A stretch of DNA of 55,911 bases, taken from an uncultured Alphaproteobacteria bacterium (GTDB lineage Bacteria; Pseudomonadota; Alphaproteobacteria; Caulobacterales; Hyphomonadaceae). Below are positions 27,663 to 35,419 of this stretch, piece after piece. Positions within the stretch are counted from its first letter, which is position 1. The number at the start of each line of letters is the position of its first letter. Position numbers and translations under genes: made by a program. The notes beneath the pieces are model-generated. The model was given only the letters and a program-made list of their open reading frames with translations, had not been told where the DNA came from and did not search any database. The DNA lies in contig CAIKWZ010000055.1 of NCBI GenBank assembly GCA_903831255.1, forward strand, positions 1 to 55,911, given 5' to 3'.

Positions 27663-27728
27663 GAAAAACGCGCGCGATACGCCTGAAAAACGGGCGTACG
27701 ATTGACGAAAAACGAGCGCGAAGCAAGG
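27663..27728. repeat. Three 22-bp iterons upstream of the second ATPase
   Basis: GAAAAACGNGCG begins at 27663, 27685 and 27707, an exact 22-base period (about two helical turns). The first copy is ten bases from the minus-strand ATG at 27653. Within it, TACGCC (27678-27683) and GGCGTA (27693-27698) also form a hairpin. The regular face-of-helix spacing suggests a protein operator array, probably for autoregulation. Confidence 0.7.
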
Positions 27729-27777
27729 GCCGCAAGGTGCGCCACTGACGACAAGTCCAGTTTGGGTCCGCCTTTCG

Positions 27778-27915
27778 GACTCGAACGTTCCTGAACGCAA
27801 AATATGATTAACTTCTGTTAATATCGGCACAGAAGCTGGGTACCGACACGACCCTTTTCCTGGCGCCTGTTTCGTGCAATCTCAAACACTTAAAGGCGGC
27901 CAATCCTGGTTTCCT
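27778..27915. repeat. 138-bp cassette-end repeat, copy B
   Basis: Counterpart of 26148-26285. It keeps the inner inverted repeat as ATTAAC-TTCT-GTTAAT (27807-27822), and its left edge pairs GTCCG (27766-27770) with CGGAC (27776-27780), a different sequence but similar structure to copy A. It ends 55 bases before the rnhA start, and the right-hand continuation differs from copy A after TTTCCT. Confidence 0.85.
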
Positions 27916-27970
27916 TCCCCTGCGCCATCGCCCCCTAGGTCGTTGAATTCATCGAAAGGCGTTGAGCAAC

Positions 27971-28411
27971 ATGATTGAGATCTGGACGGACGGCGCCTGC
28001 TCAGGGAACCCCGGACCCGGAGGATGGGGCGTACTGATCCGCGAAGGCGCGACAAGCCGTGAACTTCATGGCGGAGAGGCGGCGACCACCAACAACCGGA
28101 TGGAGCTGACGGCCGCCATATCGGCGCTTGAAAGCCTTCCCGAAGGCGCCAGCTGCATCCTCCACACCGACAGCCAGTACGTGAAGGACGGCCTCACCAA
28201 ATGGATCCGCGGCTGGAAGAAGAACGGCTGGAAGACAGCCGATCGCAAGCCGGTCAAGAACCAGGACCTCTGGGTTCGCCTCGACGCCGCCGCCCACGCC
28301 CGCCGCGTCGACTGGCGATGGGTGCGCGGACACAATGGGGACGAAGGCAATGAACGCGCCGACGCCCTCGCCCGTCTCGGATGCGAAACCATCGGCCGCG
28401 GACGATCCTGA
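27971..28411 (+). CDS. rnhA: Ribonuclease HI
   Basis: A 146-residue enzyme that degrades the RNA strand of RNA-DNA hybrids during replication and repair. The four catalytic acidic residues are visible: Asp 7 in [16 protein letters not shown], Glu 45 in NNRMELTA, Asp 67 in HTDSQYV and Asp 131 in NERADALA. The basic handle ([20 protein letters not shown]) is present, as in E. coli RnhA. ATG 27971 is preferred to TTG 27962, because the AAAGG site is too close to the latter. Its gene is normally next to thrB; here it has been separated by the insert. Confidence 0.95.
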   Translation: MIEIWTDGACSGNPGPGGWGVLIREGATSRELHGGEAATTNNRMELTAAISALESLPEGASCILHTDSQYVKDGLTKWIRGWKKNGWKTADRKPVKNQDLWVRLDAAAHARRVDWRWVRGHNGDEGNERADALARLGCETIGRGRS

Positions 28412-28423
28412 CCGTGAAGCCGG

Positions 28424-28918
28424 TCAGACGCCCGGGCGACCGGCGTCCGGACGCCGGACCTTCATACGGGTGCCGTCCGCAGCGCAGATTTCCGCCGTCT
28501 CACCTGACCGGATGGGTGGGGTATCCACCTGCTCGGCAGGCCACACGCTGTCCCCGACGCGCAGACGGCCAAGCCCGTCCGCGAAGTCTCCCTCCGCGCG
28601 CCCCAGCGCGCCGACCATCGCCCCGGCGCGATCATTGAGATGCGGATAGCCGAGCGGCGGGCGCCTGACGCCCTTGAAAACCGTTCTGCCCAGGGCGACC
28701 AGCCCGGCGGAGAAAAAGGCAAACGCGGTCAGCTGGCCTGACCAGGCGTCGAGCGGCGCCGGAGCAATCAGAGTGAACAGGGCGGTGGCGAAGGCGGCGA
28801 GCCCGATCCAGAGCAGATCAAATGTCCCGACGGCGACCTCTATGGCGAGCGCAACCAGTCCAAGACCGAGCCAGTGCCAGGCGGTCATCCCGCCCAGAAA
28901 TCCAAGGACAGCGTCCAT
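28424..28918 (-). CDS. NfeD family membrane protein
   Basis: A 164-residue short NfeD protein: two or three hydrophobic helices (WHWLGLGLVALAIEVAVGTFDLLWIGLAAFATALFTLI and the following LTAFAFFSAGLVALG, described here in pieces) then a C-terminal OB-like beta domain with GRAEGDFADGLGRLRVGDSVWPAE. NfeD proteins partner SPFH/stomatin proteins in membrane microdomains. It starts three bases after the stop of the SPFH gene, so they form a two-gene operon. It converges with rnhA 13 bases away. Confidence 0.88.
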   Translation of the reverse strand: MDAVLGFLGGMTAWHWLGLGLVALAIEVAVGTFDLLWIGLAAFATALFTLIAPAPLDAWSGQLTAFAFFSAGLVALGRTVFKGVRRPPLGYPHLNDRAGAMVGALGRAEGDFADGLGRLRVGDSVWPAEQVDTPPIRSGETAEICAADGTRMKVRRPDAGRPGV

Positions 28919-28921
28919 CGC

Positions 28922-29896
28922 CTACCTCCGGGTCACAAGAGGCGAGCCGCCGTCCGCCGGCGGCGCCTCGCCCGAAGTCCGGCGCGCAGCGTCGGTGAGG
29001 GATTTAACCCCCTCGATCGCTCCGACCAGTCCGGCGAAATCCGCCGGCACGATGACCGTGCGCTGCTGGGGAGAACTGGCCAGACGCGAGAAGGCCTCCA
29101 CATATTTCAGACCCAGGAAATAGTTGAGCGCATTGACGTCGCCCTTGGCGATGGAATCGGAAACGGCCGAGGTGGCGCGGGCTTCGGCCTCAGCTGATCT
29201 CTCGCGCGCTTCCGCGTCGCGGAAAGCCGCCTCCCGGCGCCCCTCCGCTTCAAGAATCTGCGACTGCTTGAGACCCTCGGCCTTGAGAATGGCCGACTGC
29301 TTCTCTCCCTCAGCCTGAAGGATTTCGGCGCGCTTCAGTCGCTCCGCCTTCATCTGCCGGGCCATCGCCTCGGTGATGTCCGCCGGCGGGGTGAGATCCT
29401 TGATCTCGATACGCGTGACCTTGACGCCCCAGGGATGCGTCGCCGCATCGATGACGGCGAGAAGGCGGGCGTTGATGTCGTCGCGGTTCGAGAGCACCTG
29501 ATCGAGGTCCATCGATCCGACCACGGTGCGGATGTTGGTCATCGAAAGATTGGTGATGGCGCGCACCAGATCGTTGACCTCATAGGCCGCCGGAACCGGA
29601 TCAATCACCTGGGTGAACACCACCGCATCGCAGGAGACCATCGCATTGTCTCGCGTGATCACGATCTGCTGGGGAATGTCGAGCACGCTCTCCATCACGT
29701 TGATCTTGCGCCCGATGCGGTCAACGAACGGAATGATGAAGGCGAGCCCCGGACCGAGCAGACGCGTAAAACGTCCAAACTGCTCAACCGTGTACTGATA
29801 TCCCTGCGGCACGACCTTGACGGACGCCGCCAGCAGGATGATCGCCAGAACCGCAAGCAGAACCGGCACGCTGAACAAGATCGAAAGCAGACCCAT
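28922..29896 (-). CDS. SPFH/Band 7 (stomatin-like) membrane protein
   Basis: A 324-residue protein from ATG 29896 (AGGAGC upstream). An N-terminal membrane helix (LLSILFSVPVLLAVLAIILLA) is followed by the SPFH domain: VPQGYQYTVEQFGRF, LGPGLAFIIPFVDRI, and NLSMTNIRTVVGSMDLDQVLSNRDDIN. Then comes a long coiled coil with the repeat AEGEKQSAILKAEGLKQSQI, typical of QmcA/stomatin. Such proteins form oligomeric rings that organise membranes and modulate proteases. Paired with NfeD downstream. The C-terminal tail is Pro/Gly rich. Confidence 0.92.
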   Translation of the reverse strand: MGLLSILFSVPVLLAVLAIILLAASVKVVPQGYQYTVEQFGRFTRLLGPGLAFIIPFVDRIGRKINVMESVLDIPQQIVITRDNAMVSCDAVVFTQVIDPVPAAYEVNDLVRAITNLSMTNIRTVVGSMDLDQVLSNRDDINARLLAVIDAATHPWGVKVTRIEIKDLTPPADITEAMARQMKAERLKRAEILQAEGEKQSAILKAEGLKQSQILEAEGRREAAFRDAEARERSAEAEARATSAVSDSIAKGDVNALNYFLGLKYVEAFSRLASSPQQRTVIVPADFAGLVGAIEGVKSLTDAARRTSGEAPPADGGSPLVTRR

Positions 29897-30009
29897 GCGT
29901 AATGCTCCTGCGCCAGGGAGCTTCACGCTCGCACAAAGCCCCCCTCCTGTCCACGAACGCTCAGAGCGTCAGGATCAGGCGGAGGGCCCTTTGCGTATGA
30001 TCACATTGG

Positions 30010-30492
30010 TCAGATCTGGGCGAGAAGATAGTCGGCCGCCGAGACGCGGAACTCGCCGCCGCTCTCCACATTGAGCTGAGTGACGACGCCGTTTTCAACC
30101 AACATGGAATAGCGCTGCGAACGCGAGCCCATCCCGAATCCGGTTCCGTCGAGCACCAGCCCGATGGCGGCCGCGAACGCGCCATTGCCGTCGGCGAGCA
30201 TGAGAACGTCCTCGCCGACCTGCTGGTCCTTGCCCCAGGCGTTCATGACGAACACATCGTTAACCGACACACAGGCGATGGCGTCGACGCCCTTGGCGCG
30301 GAAAGCCGCCGCCTGTTCCTTGTAGCCAGGCAGGTGGCGGGCCGAACAGGTGGGCGTGAAGGCGCCCGGAACGGCGAACAGAGCGACCTTCCGGCCGGCG
30401 GTCAGTTCAGTTGTTGTAATGTCGGCCGGCTTGCCGTCCTTCATCGTCTTGAAGGCGGCCTCGGGTAACTTGTCGCCGATCTTGATGGTCAT
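30010..30492 (-). CDS. Peroxiredoxin (Prx5-type)
   Basis: A 160-residue thiol peroxidase that reduces hydroperoxides. The peroxidatic Cys 49 lies in PGAFTPTCS, which is the Prx5/1-Cys family form, and HLPGYKEQAAAFRAKGVDAIACVSVNDVFVM continues the fold. ATG 30492 has AGGAGAGA six bases away; the longer frame to 31020 would run through the YqgE gene region on the opposite strand and is rejected. It is divergent from the yqgE-like gene at 30679. A T8 tract at 30572-30579 occurs in the gap. Confidence 0.92.
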   Translation of the reverse strand: MTIKIGDKLPEAAFKTMKDGKPADITTTELTAGRKVALFAVPGAFTPTCSARHLPGYKEQAAAFRAKGVDAIACVSVNDVFVMNAWGKDQQVGEDVLMLADGNGAFAAAIGLVLDGTGFGMGSRSQRYSMLVENGVVTQLNVESGGEFRVSAADYLLAQI

Positions 30493-30678
30493 CAATCTCT
30501 CCTGAGCGGTCTTGGGTCTTGAGTGACCATCTAAGGTCTTTCGAGCGAGGTTGCGATGACCGCAGGCGTTTTTTTTGAGACGAGGGGCGCCGACGCGCTC
30601 TTGCCTGTGACGGCTCAAACCGCCACTTACTCGTGTGTCACGCAGGCGGCGACGCAGACTGTTCTCATCAGGAGGGCT

Positions 30679-31245
30679 ATGGACGTGAACCGATCTCTCG
30701 CCGGCAAGCTCTTGATCGCCCTTCCCTCTATGGGGGACGCCCGTTTCCGCCAGGCCGTGATCCTGGTCTGCACCCATAATGAAGACCACGCCATGGGTCT
30801 GGTTCTCAACAGAGCGGCCGACAACATGCGCCTCCCTGAACTGCTCGACCAGATGGGCGTCGACGGCGATCAGGCGCCCGAAGACATGCATGTCCTTCTC
30901 GGCGGCCCGGTCGGCCGCGAACGGGGATTCGTCCTCCATTCGGACGATTACGACAGCGACGGCGCCACCCTGCCCATTCTCGATGGGGTTTGCCTGACCG
31001 CCACCAAGGATATTCTCCACGCCATGGCGTCGGATAGTCCGCCGGAGCGCTACATACTCGCCCTGGGCTACGCAGGCTGGGCGGCCGGTCAGCTCGAAAC
31101 CGAACTCGCGGAGAATGTCTGGCTGGTGGGAGAAGCCGACACCGCGCTGGTCTTTGATCCGTCCCTCGACACCAAGTGGAGCCGCGCCCTCGCCCGCATC
31201 GGCGTATCCCCCGACCGTCTGCAGATGACCGGCGGCCGGGCCTGA
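30679..31245 (+). CDS. YqgE/AlgH family protein (UPF0301)
   Basis: A 188-residue protein of the DUF179 family: SLAGKLLIALPSMGDARFRQAVILVCTHNEDHAMGLVLNR, LGGPVGRERGFVLHS, and a C-terminal YAGWAAGQLETELAENVWL. The crystal-structure family has unknown function; AlgH was linked to alginate regulation in Pseudomonas. AGGAGG ends three bases before ATG 30679; GTG 30685 has a better nine-base distance, so either start is possible (two residues differ). It converges with the thioesterase gene, only three bases away. Confidence 0.88.
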   Translation: MDVNRSLAGKLLIALPSMGDARFRQAVILVCTHNEDHAMGLVLNRAADNMRLPELLDQMGVDGDQAPEDMHVLLGGPVGRERGFVLHSDDYDSDGATLPILDGVCLTATKDILHAMASDSPPERYILALGYAGWAAGQLETELAENVWLVGEADTALVFDPSLDTKWSRALARIGVSPDRLQMTGGRA

Positions 31246-31248
31246 GGA

Positions 31249-32058
31249 TCAGCCCCGAAAGGCGGCGACCTGTTCGCTGGTCGCCAGCAGCACGCCTGAG
31301 CGGGACCACAAACGAACTTCATGGTCGAAATATCCGCCTTCGCATCGGCGCGCAGAGACCTCGTTCAGCACGAAATCATGACCCGCCGCCTCCATCTCCT
31401 CCGGCGTCGCATGGAAGTGAACGCTCATCGACACGGTCGAGGACATCTGCGGTCTGCGGGTGCGGTAGAAGACACGTGGCGGAGCAAAATCCGCATAGGC
31501 GGCGAGTAAGGGCGCATCAAGCGCCCATCCGGAGACATGCCGCATCCAGAACAGCGACCGCGCCGGACCGCCTTCAGGCGCCTCGAATGGAAAAGGTGTC
31601 GCCCATCGCGCCTCGAACTGAGCTCCGAAAGGAGCATGGGCCGGGCCGCGCGGGGCCTCGAGCGCCTCGGGCGCCGGCGCCTCGGGCATGACTGAATCGG
31701 TGAAGGCGAGCCCGGGGCGACGAACCCCGAACGTCATCTGCGCATGAGCGCACACCTTGTCTCTCTGCGTCAGCTCCGCGGTGAGAAAGTCGAGACGACC
31801 GCCGGATCGCAGGAGCCGCGTCGAGATCACGATTTCTCCGTCGATGACCGCATCTGTGAAGAGGATCGTCAGACTGAGAGGAGCTCCCCTGTCTACCTCC
31901 TCCATCATCCCGGCACGCAGCAGGGCGGCGGCCGTCCAGCCCCCGAAACGTCCCCCGGAGTGCGCATAGGCGGGATCGGCTTCGCCGAGATAAACTTTGG
32001 GCGCCGCGGGAAAGAGGCGGATCGAAGAGGCGAACGCCGGGGTCACGCCCGCCACCAC
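31249..32058 (-). CDS. Acyl-CoA thioesterase (TesB-like, double hotdog)
   Basis: A 269-residue protein with two hotdog folds, as in TesB-type thioesterases: [20 protein letters not shown] in the first half, and [42 protein letters not shown] and [26 protein letters not shown] in the second. The product cleaves acyl-CoA to free acid and CoA; specificity unknown. The start is uncertain among GTG codons 32058, 32055 and 32046; the last overlaps the gatA stop as GTGA. It follows gatA on the same strand, so is probably co-transcribed. Confidence 0.85.
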   Translation of the reverse strand: MVAGVTPAFASSIRLFPAAPKVYLGEADPAYAHSGGRFGGWTAAALLRAGMMEEVDRGAPLSLTILFTDAVIDGEIVISTRLLRSGGRLDFLTAELTQRDKVCAHAQMTFGVRRPGLAFTDSVMPEAPAPEALEAPRGPAHAPFGAQFEARWATPFPFEAPEGGPARSLFWMRHVSGWALDAPLLAAYADFAPPRVFYRTRRPQMSSTVSMSVHFHATPEEMEAAGHDFVLNEVSARRCEGGYFDHEVRLWSRSGVLLATSEQVAAFRG

Positions 32059-33527
32059 GCCTCCGGACGGGCTTTGAAGCCCGCGCTCGCCTCGATCGCT
32101 GCAGCGGCGCGGAAGCAGGTGTCCTCATCCAGCGCCCGACCGATCACCTGAAGGCCCAGCGGCAGGCCTTCCGAGCTGAGCGCCGCAGGCACCGAGATCG
32201 CCGGCAGGCCGGCGAGATTGGCCGTCACCGTGAAAATGTCGTTGAGATACATCTCCACCGGATCGCCCGACGTCTCGCCGTAAGCGAAAGCCGCCGACGG
32301 CGTGGTCGGCGTCAGCAGGGCGTCGACGCTCTCAAAGGCCGTTTCAAAGTCCTCGAGAATGCGCGCGCGCACCCGCTGGGCGCGCAGATAGTAGGCGTCG
32401 TAATAGCCGGCCGAGAGCACATAGGTGCCGATCAGAAGTCGTCTCTGGACGTCCTGTCCGAAGCCGGCCGCGCGGGTGTGCTCATAGGTGTCGGTGAGCG
32501 AGCCCGAACCCGACACACGGGCCCCGTAGCGCATGCCGTCATAACGGGCGAGGTTGGAAGAGGCTTCCGCCGGCGCGACGATGTAATAAGCCGGCAGCGC
32601 ATATTTGGTGTGAGGAAGCGAGACATCGACGATGGTCGCCCCGGCGGCCTTCAGCCAGGCGACGCCCTGGCTCCAAAGCGCCTCGATTTCCTGAGGCATA
32701 CCCTCCACGCGGTATTCGCGCGGCACGCCGATCCTCATGCCCTTGACCGAGCGGCCGACCGAGGTCGACCAGCGCGGCACCGGAATGTGGAGACTGGTCG
32801 AATCCTTCGGATCCGTCGAACACATCGCCTCGAGCATCAGCGCAGAATCGAGAACCGTCTTGGCGAGGGGACCCGCCTGATCGAGCGAGGAGGCGAACGC
32901 GACCATACCGTATCGGCTCGCCCGTCCGTAGGTCGGCTTGATGCCGACAAGACCGGCGAACGCCGCCGGCTGGCGAATGGATCCGCCAGTGTCCGAAGCT
33001 GTGGCCGCAAGGCAGAGATCGGCCGCCACCGCAGTCGCCGACCCGCCCGAAGAGCCGCCGGCTGAAATCGGGACCGTCGATCCGCGCCGCCGCCAGGGGG
33101 AACAGGGCGGACCAAACCGGGATGTTTCATTCGACGAGCCCATAGCGAACTCGTCCATATTGAGCTTGCCGAGCATGACCGCCCCGTCCGCCCAGAGATT
33201 GGCAGTGACGGTGGACTCATAAGGCGGCGTAAACTCGCCAAGAATGGCTGAGCAGGCCGTCGTCCGCACGCCTTCGGTGCAGAACAGATCCTTCACTCCG
33301 ATGGGCGCGCCTTCAAGACGGCCGCCTTCGCCGCGAGCCAGACGGGCGTCCGCCGCATCCGCCATGGCCAGCGCCTTTTCGGGCGTCAGGGTGACATAAG
33401 CGTTCAGCTTCGGATTGGCCGCCTCGATGGCCTCGATATGAGCCTCGGTGATCTCACGGGAGGAAAAGCGTCGCGATTTCAGGCCCTCGAGAGCCGCCGC
33501 AAGGGTCAGTTGGGTCAGCTCGGTCAT
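32043..33527 (-). CDS. gatA: Glutamyl/aspartyl-tRNA amidotransferase subunit A
   Basis: A 494-residue amidase that supplies ammonia for conversion of Glu-tRNA-Gln (and Asp-tRNA-Asn) to the amides. The Ser-cisSer-Lys triad is present: Lys 79 in PIGVKDLF, the cis-Ser in SAGGSSGG (about 159) and the nucleophile Ser 183 in [20 protein letters not shown] and the late [14 protein letters not shown] are family marks. It starts at 33527, overlapping gatC by four bases. gatB is not in the window. Confidence 0.95.
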   Translation of the reverse strand: MTELTQLTLAAALEGLKSRRFSSREITEAHIEAIEAANPKLNAYVTLTPEKALAMADAADARLARGEGGRLEGAPIGVKDLFCTEGVRTTACSAILGEFTPPYESTVTANLWADGAVMLGKLNMDEFAMGSSNETSRFGPPCSPWRRRGSTVPISAGGSSGGSATAVAADLCLAATASDTGGSIRQPAAFAGLVGIKPTYGRASRYGMVAFASSLDQAGPLAKTVLDSALMLEAMCSTDPKDSTSLHIPVPRWSTSVGRSVKGMRIGVPREYRVEGMPQEIEALWSQGVAWLKAAGATIVDVSLPHTKYALPAYYIVAPAEASSNLARYDGMRYGARVSGSGSLTDTYEHTRAAGFGQDVQRRLLIGTYVLSAGYYDAYYLRAQRVRARILEDFETAFESVDALLTPTTPSAAFAYGETSGDPVEMYLNDIFTVTANLAGLPAISVPAALSSEGLPLGLQVIGRALDEDTCFRAAAAIEASAGFKARPEAWWRA

Positions 33528-33811
33528 TCGACCACCTTGGGAACGACAAAAAATCCGTCTTCAGACCGGGGCGCATTGGCGAGAACCTTCTCGCGCATCT
33601 CCCCGTCGGTCACCTCATCGTCCCGGAGCGGCAGCGTCATCGCCACCGGCGTGGTCATCGGTTCAACCCCGGCGACATCCACCTCGTTCAGCTGCTCGAT
33701 CCAGGCCAGGATGCCGTTGAGCTCGGCCGCCAGCCCCTCAAGCCTCTGTTCGGGCACGGCGATGCGGGCCAGCCTCGCCACCTTGCGAACCGTATCTGGT
33801 TTGACGGTCAA
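33524..33811 (-). CDS. gatC: Glutamyl/aspartyl-tRNA amidotransferase subunit C
   Basis: A 95-residue GatC, the small subunit that stabilises GatAB. The sequence [44 protein letters not shown] and the C-terminal LRDDEVTDG...[17 protein letters not shown] are typical. The start is TTG (33811) with GGGGT upstream, common for this gene. The end overlaps the gatA start as ATGA, giving coupled translation. It is divergent from ruvX. Confidence 0.95.
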   Translation of the reverse strand: MTVKPDTVRKVARLARIAVPEQRLEGLAAELNGILAWIEQLNEVDVAGVEPMTTPVAMTLPLRDDEVTDGEMREKVLANAPRSEDGFFVVPKVVE

Positions 33812-33923
33812 TGATCTACCCCGGCCATGCGTCGTTCCGATCCCGCGCCTCCCGCGGGAAATCTCTCTCTGCCCTAACCGCCCTCGCCTTCCACTTCAAG
33901 CGCCGGAGGTCTAAACCCCGTCC

Positions 33924-34382
33924 ATGGCCCTTCTTTCCCTCGACGCGCTTCCCGCCCACGGCGCCCTTCTGGGACTTGATCCTGGCGGACGCGCGGTCGG
34001 CGTGGCCGCCTGCGATCCCTCGCGCATGATCGCCAGCCCTCTCGCCACCCTCAGACGGGGGAAGACCCTCGCCCCCCTCCTGGACCGGCTGTTCGAACTC
34101 TATGACGAGCGACGGTGCACGGGTCTTGTCTGCGGCTGGCCGGTCAACATGGACGGAACCGAAGGCCCGCGCGCCCAGGCGGCGCGGGCCTTTGTACGGA
34201 ACATTCTCGGGCGTCGAGACATTCCGATCGCGCTCTGGGATGAGAGGTTATCCACAGCTGCGGTCGAGCGGACCCTTCTGGCCGCAGACGCCAGCCGGGC
34301 GCGCCGCGAGGAGGTAGTCGACCGGCTCGCAGCCGCCTGGATCCTTCAGGGCGCCATAGATCGCCTTGCGAGGGCCCGATGA
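33924..34382 (+). CDS. ruvX: Holliday junction resolvase-like protein RuvX (YqgF)
   Basis: A 152-residue RNase H-fold protein. The family motifs are LGLDPGGRAVGVAACD, LVCGWPVNMDG, LWDERLSTAAVERTLL and DRLAAAWILQ. RuvX/YqgF has roles in 16S rRNA maturation and possibly junction resolution. It starts at ATG 33924 and ends by overlapping the next gene as ATGA (34379-34382). It is divergent from gatC, a common neighbourhood in alphaproteobacteria. Confidence 0.92.
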   Translation: MALLSLDALPAHGALLGLDPGGRAVGVAACDPSRMIASPLATLRRGKTLAPLLDRLFELYDERRCTGLVCGWPVNMDGTEGPRAQAARAFVRNILGRRDIPIALWDERLSTAAVERTLLAADASRARREEVVDRLAAAWILQGAIDRLARAR

Positions 34383-35299
34383 CCGAAGCGATCGCCGCCC
34401 TCATTCCGGTCTTTCTGGTGATTCTGGCCGGATATGCGGCCCGCGCCTCCGGCCTCGTGCCCGAAGCGGCGTGGGGCGGGGTCAACCGTGTCGCCTACAA
34501 CATACTGGCGCCGACCTTCATGTTCGGCGAAATCATGCGCGCTGACTTAAGCCTCGACGAACTCGCCTTCACCGGCGCCACCATGGGCGGTTTTGCGGTG
34601 ATGGGCGCGCTGGGCTTTCTGCTGCTGCCGCTGACGGCGGGCGATCGACCCGCCTTCGCCAGCGCCCATCAGGGCGCGCTGCGCTGGAACACCTTCGTCA
34701 TCCTCGCCGCATCAGCCGCGATCCTCGGACCCGAAGCCTCGGCCCTGATCACCCTCATCATGGGACCGTCGATCCCCCTCGTGAATATCATCACCGTGCT
34801 CGTGCATGCGCGGTGGGGACACGCTCAGAACCCTTCCCTGCGCGGGATCGCGCGCAGCCTTCTGGTCAATCCGATCCTGATCGCCTGCGCCGCCGGGCTT
34901 CTGCTCAATCTCGCGGGCGTGCGCCTGACCGGACATATCGAGGCTCTCGGGCGGATCATCGGCAACGGCGCTCTGGGAACGACGCTCCTGTGCGTGGGAG
35001 CCGGCCTCGCCCCGGCGGCGATGCTCTCGCGTCCGGTTCTCATGGCGAGCGCCGTTCTGATGAAGCTTGTGCTGGCGCCGATCGTCTTCATCGGCCTCGG
35101 CCGCCTCGCGGGTCTTGACGGACTTCACCTCGCCTGCCTGGCCATGATCGGCGCTGCGCCCTCCCCGCCCGGCGCCTACACCCTGACCCGCGAAATGGGA
35201 GGAGATCCGCAACTGATGGCGGGCCTCATCACGGCGACAACGCTCCTCTCAGCGATCGCCATTCCCACAGCGCTCGCCCTCTCCTCGGGCCTTCCCTGA
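34379..35299 (+). CDS. AEC-family (auxin efflux carrier type) permease
   Basis: A 306-residue inner-membrane protein with about ten hydrophobic helices, with an N-terminal half (LIPVFLVILAGYAARASGLVPEAAWGGVNRVAYNILAPTFMFGE) and C-terminal half related in arrangement. The unwound helix area around APSPPGAYTLTREMGGDPQLMAGLITATTLLSAIAIP is characteristic of the bile acid:sodium symporter/AEC superfamily. Members export or import dicarboxylates, malonate or auxin-like acids; the substrate is unknown. It is coupled to ruvX by a four-base overlap. Confidence 0.87.
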   Translation: MTEAIAALIPVFLVILAGYAARASGLVPEAAWGGVNRVAYNILAPTFMFGEIMRADLSLDELAFTGATMGGFAVMGALGFLLLPLTAGDRPAFASAHQGALRWNTFVILAASAAILGPEASALITLIMGPSIPLVNIITVLVHARWGHAQNPSLRGIARSLLVNPILIACAAGLLLNLAGVRLTGHIEALGRIIGNGALGTTLLCVGAGLAPAAMLSRPVLMASAVLMKLVLAPIVFIGLGRLAGLDGLHLACLAMIGAAPSPPGAYTLTREMGGDPQLMAGLITATTLLSAIAIPTALALSSGLP

Positions 35300-35393
35300 A
35301 ATCGCGCGAGAGACCCTTAGAGGACACTTTCCCTAGAACCCAGACTGCGGCAGGCTGGAGGTCCGGGAGGAAGGGACCGCACGAGACGGTCGC

Positions 35394-35414
35394 CTCTCCC
35401 GCTGTCGGGGAGAG
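35394..35414 (+). promoter_or_regulatory. Hairpin that covers the ribosome binding site of the oxidoreductase gene
   Basis: CTCTCCC (35394-35400) pairs with GGGAGAG (35408-35414) around a 7-base loop. The 3' arm is the Shine-Dalgarno sequence (GGGGAGAG) of ATG 35420, so the stem would hide it when folded. This could provide translational control, though a strong RBS commonly pairs by chance with C-rich leaders. Confidence 0.4.
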
Positions 35415-35419
35415 AACGC

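Larger units (their letters stand above)
26282..27915. mobile_element. Cassette-like unit 2 (carries second DUF4143 ATPase)
   Basis: This 1.63-kb unit has the same ends as unit 1: a left sequence (26282-26310) and a right 138-bp sequence (27778-27915), and TCCT on both sides. It carries a different minus-strand AAA_14/DUF4143 ATPase and an iteron array. It abuts unit 1 and ends 55 bases before rnhA. Tandem placement of two units with similar ends and different cargo is the pattern of cassette or repeated site-specific insertion. No recombinase gene is present. Confidence 0.45.

Noticed and set aside
26148-27915. Reading the 138-bp repeats as integron attC sites
   Set aside because: A GTTRRRY-like word is present in copy A only (GTTGGGT, GCTGGGT in copy B), and no matching inverse core or integrase gene was found.
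26148-27915. Protein-coding reading of the repeats on the minus strand
   Set aside because: A frame is open in both copies (ends FCTKINES and FCADINRS) but the differences change amino acids freely, so there is no sign of protein selection.
30010-31020. A 336-residue extension of the peroxiredoxin frame
   Set aside because: It would overlap the YqgE gene; ATG 30492 has a strong ribosome site and the right N-terminus.
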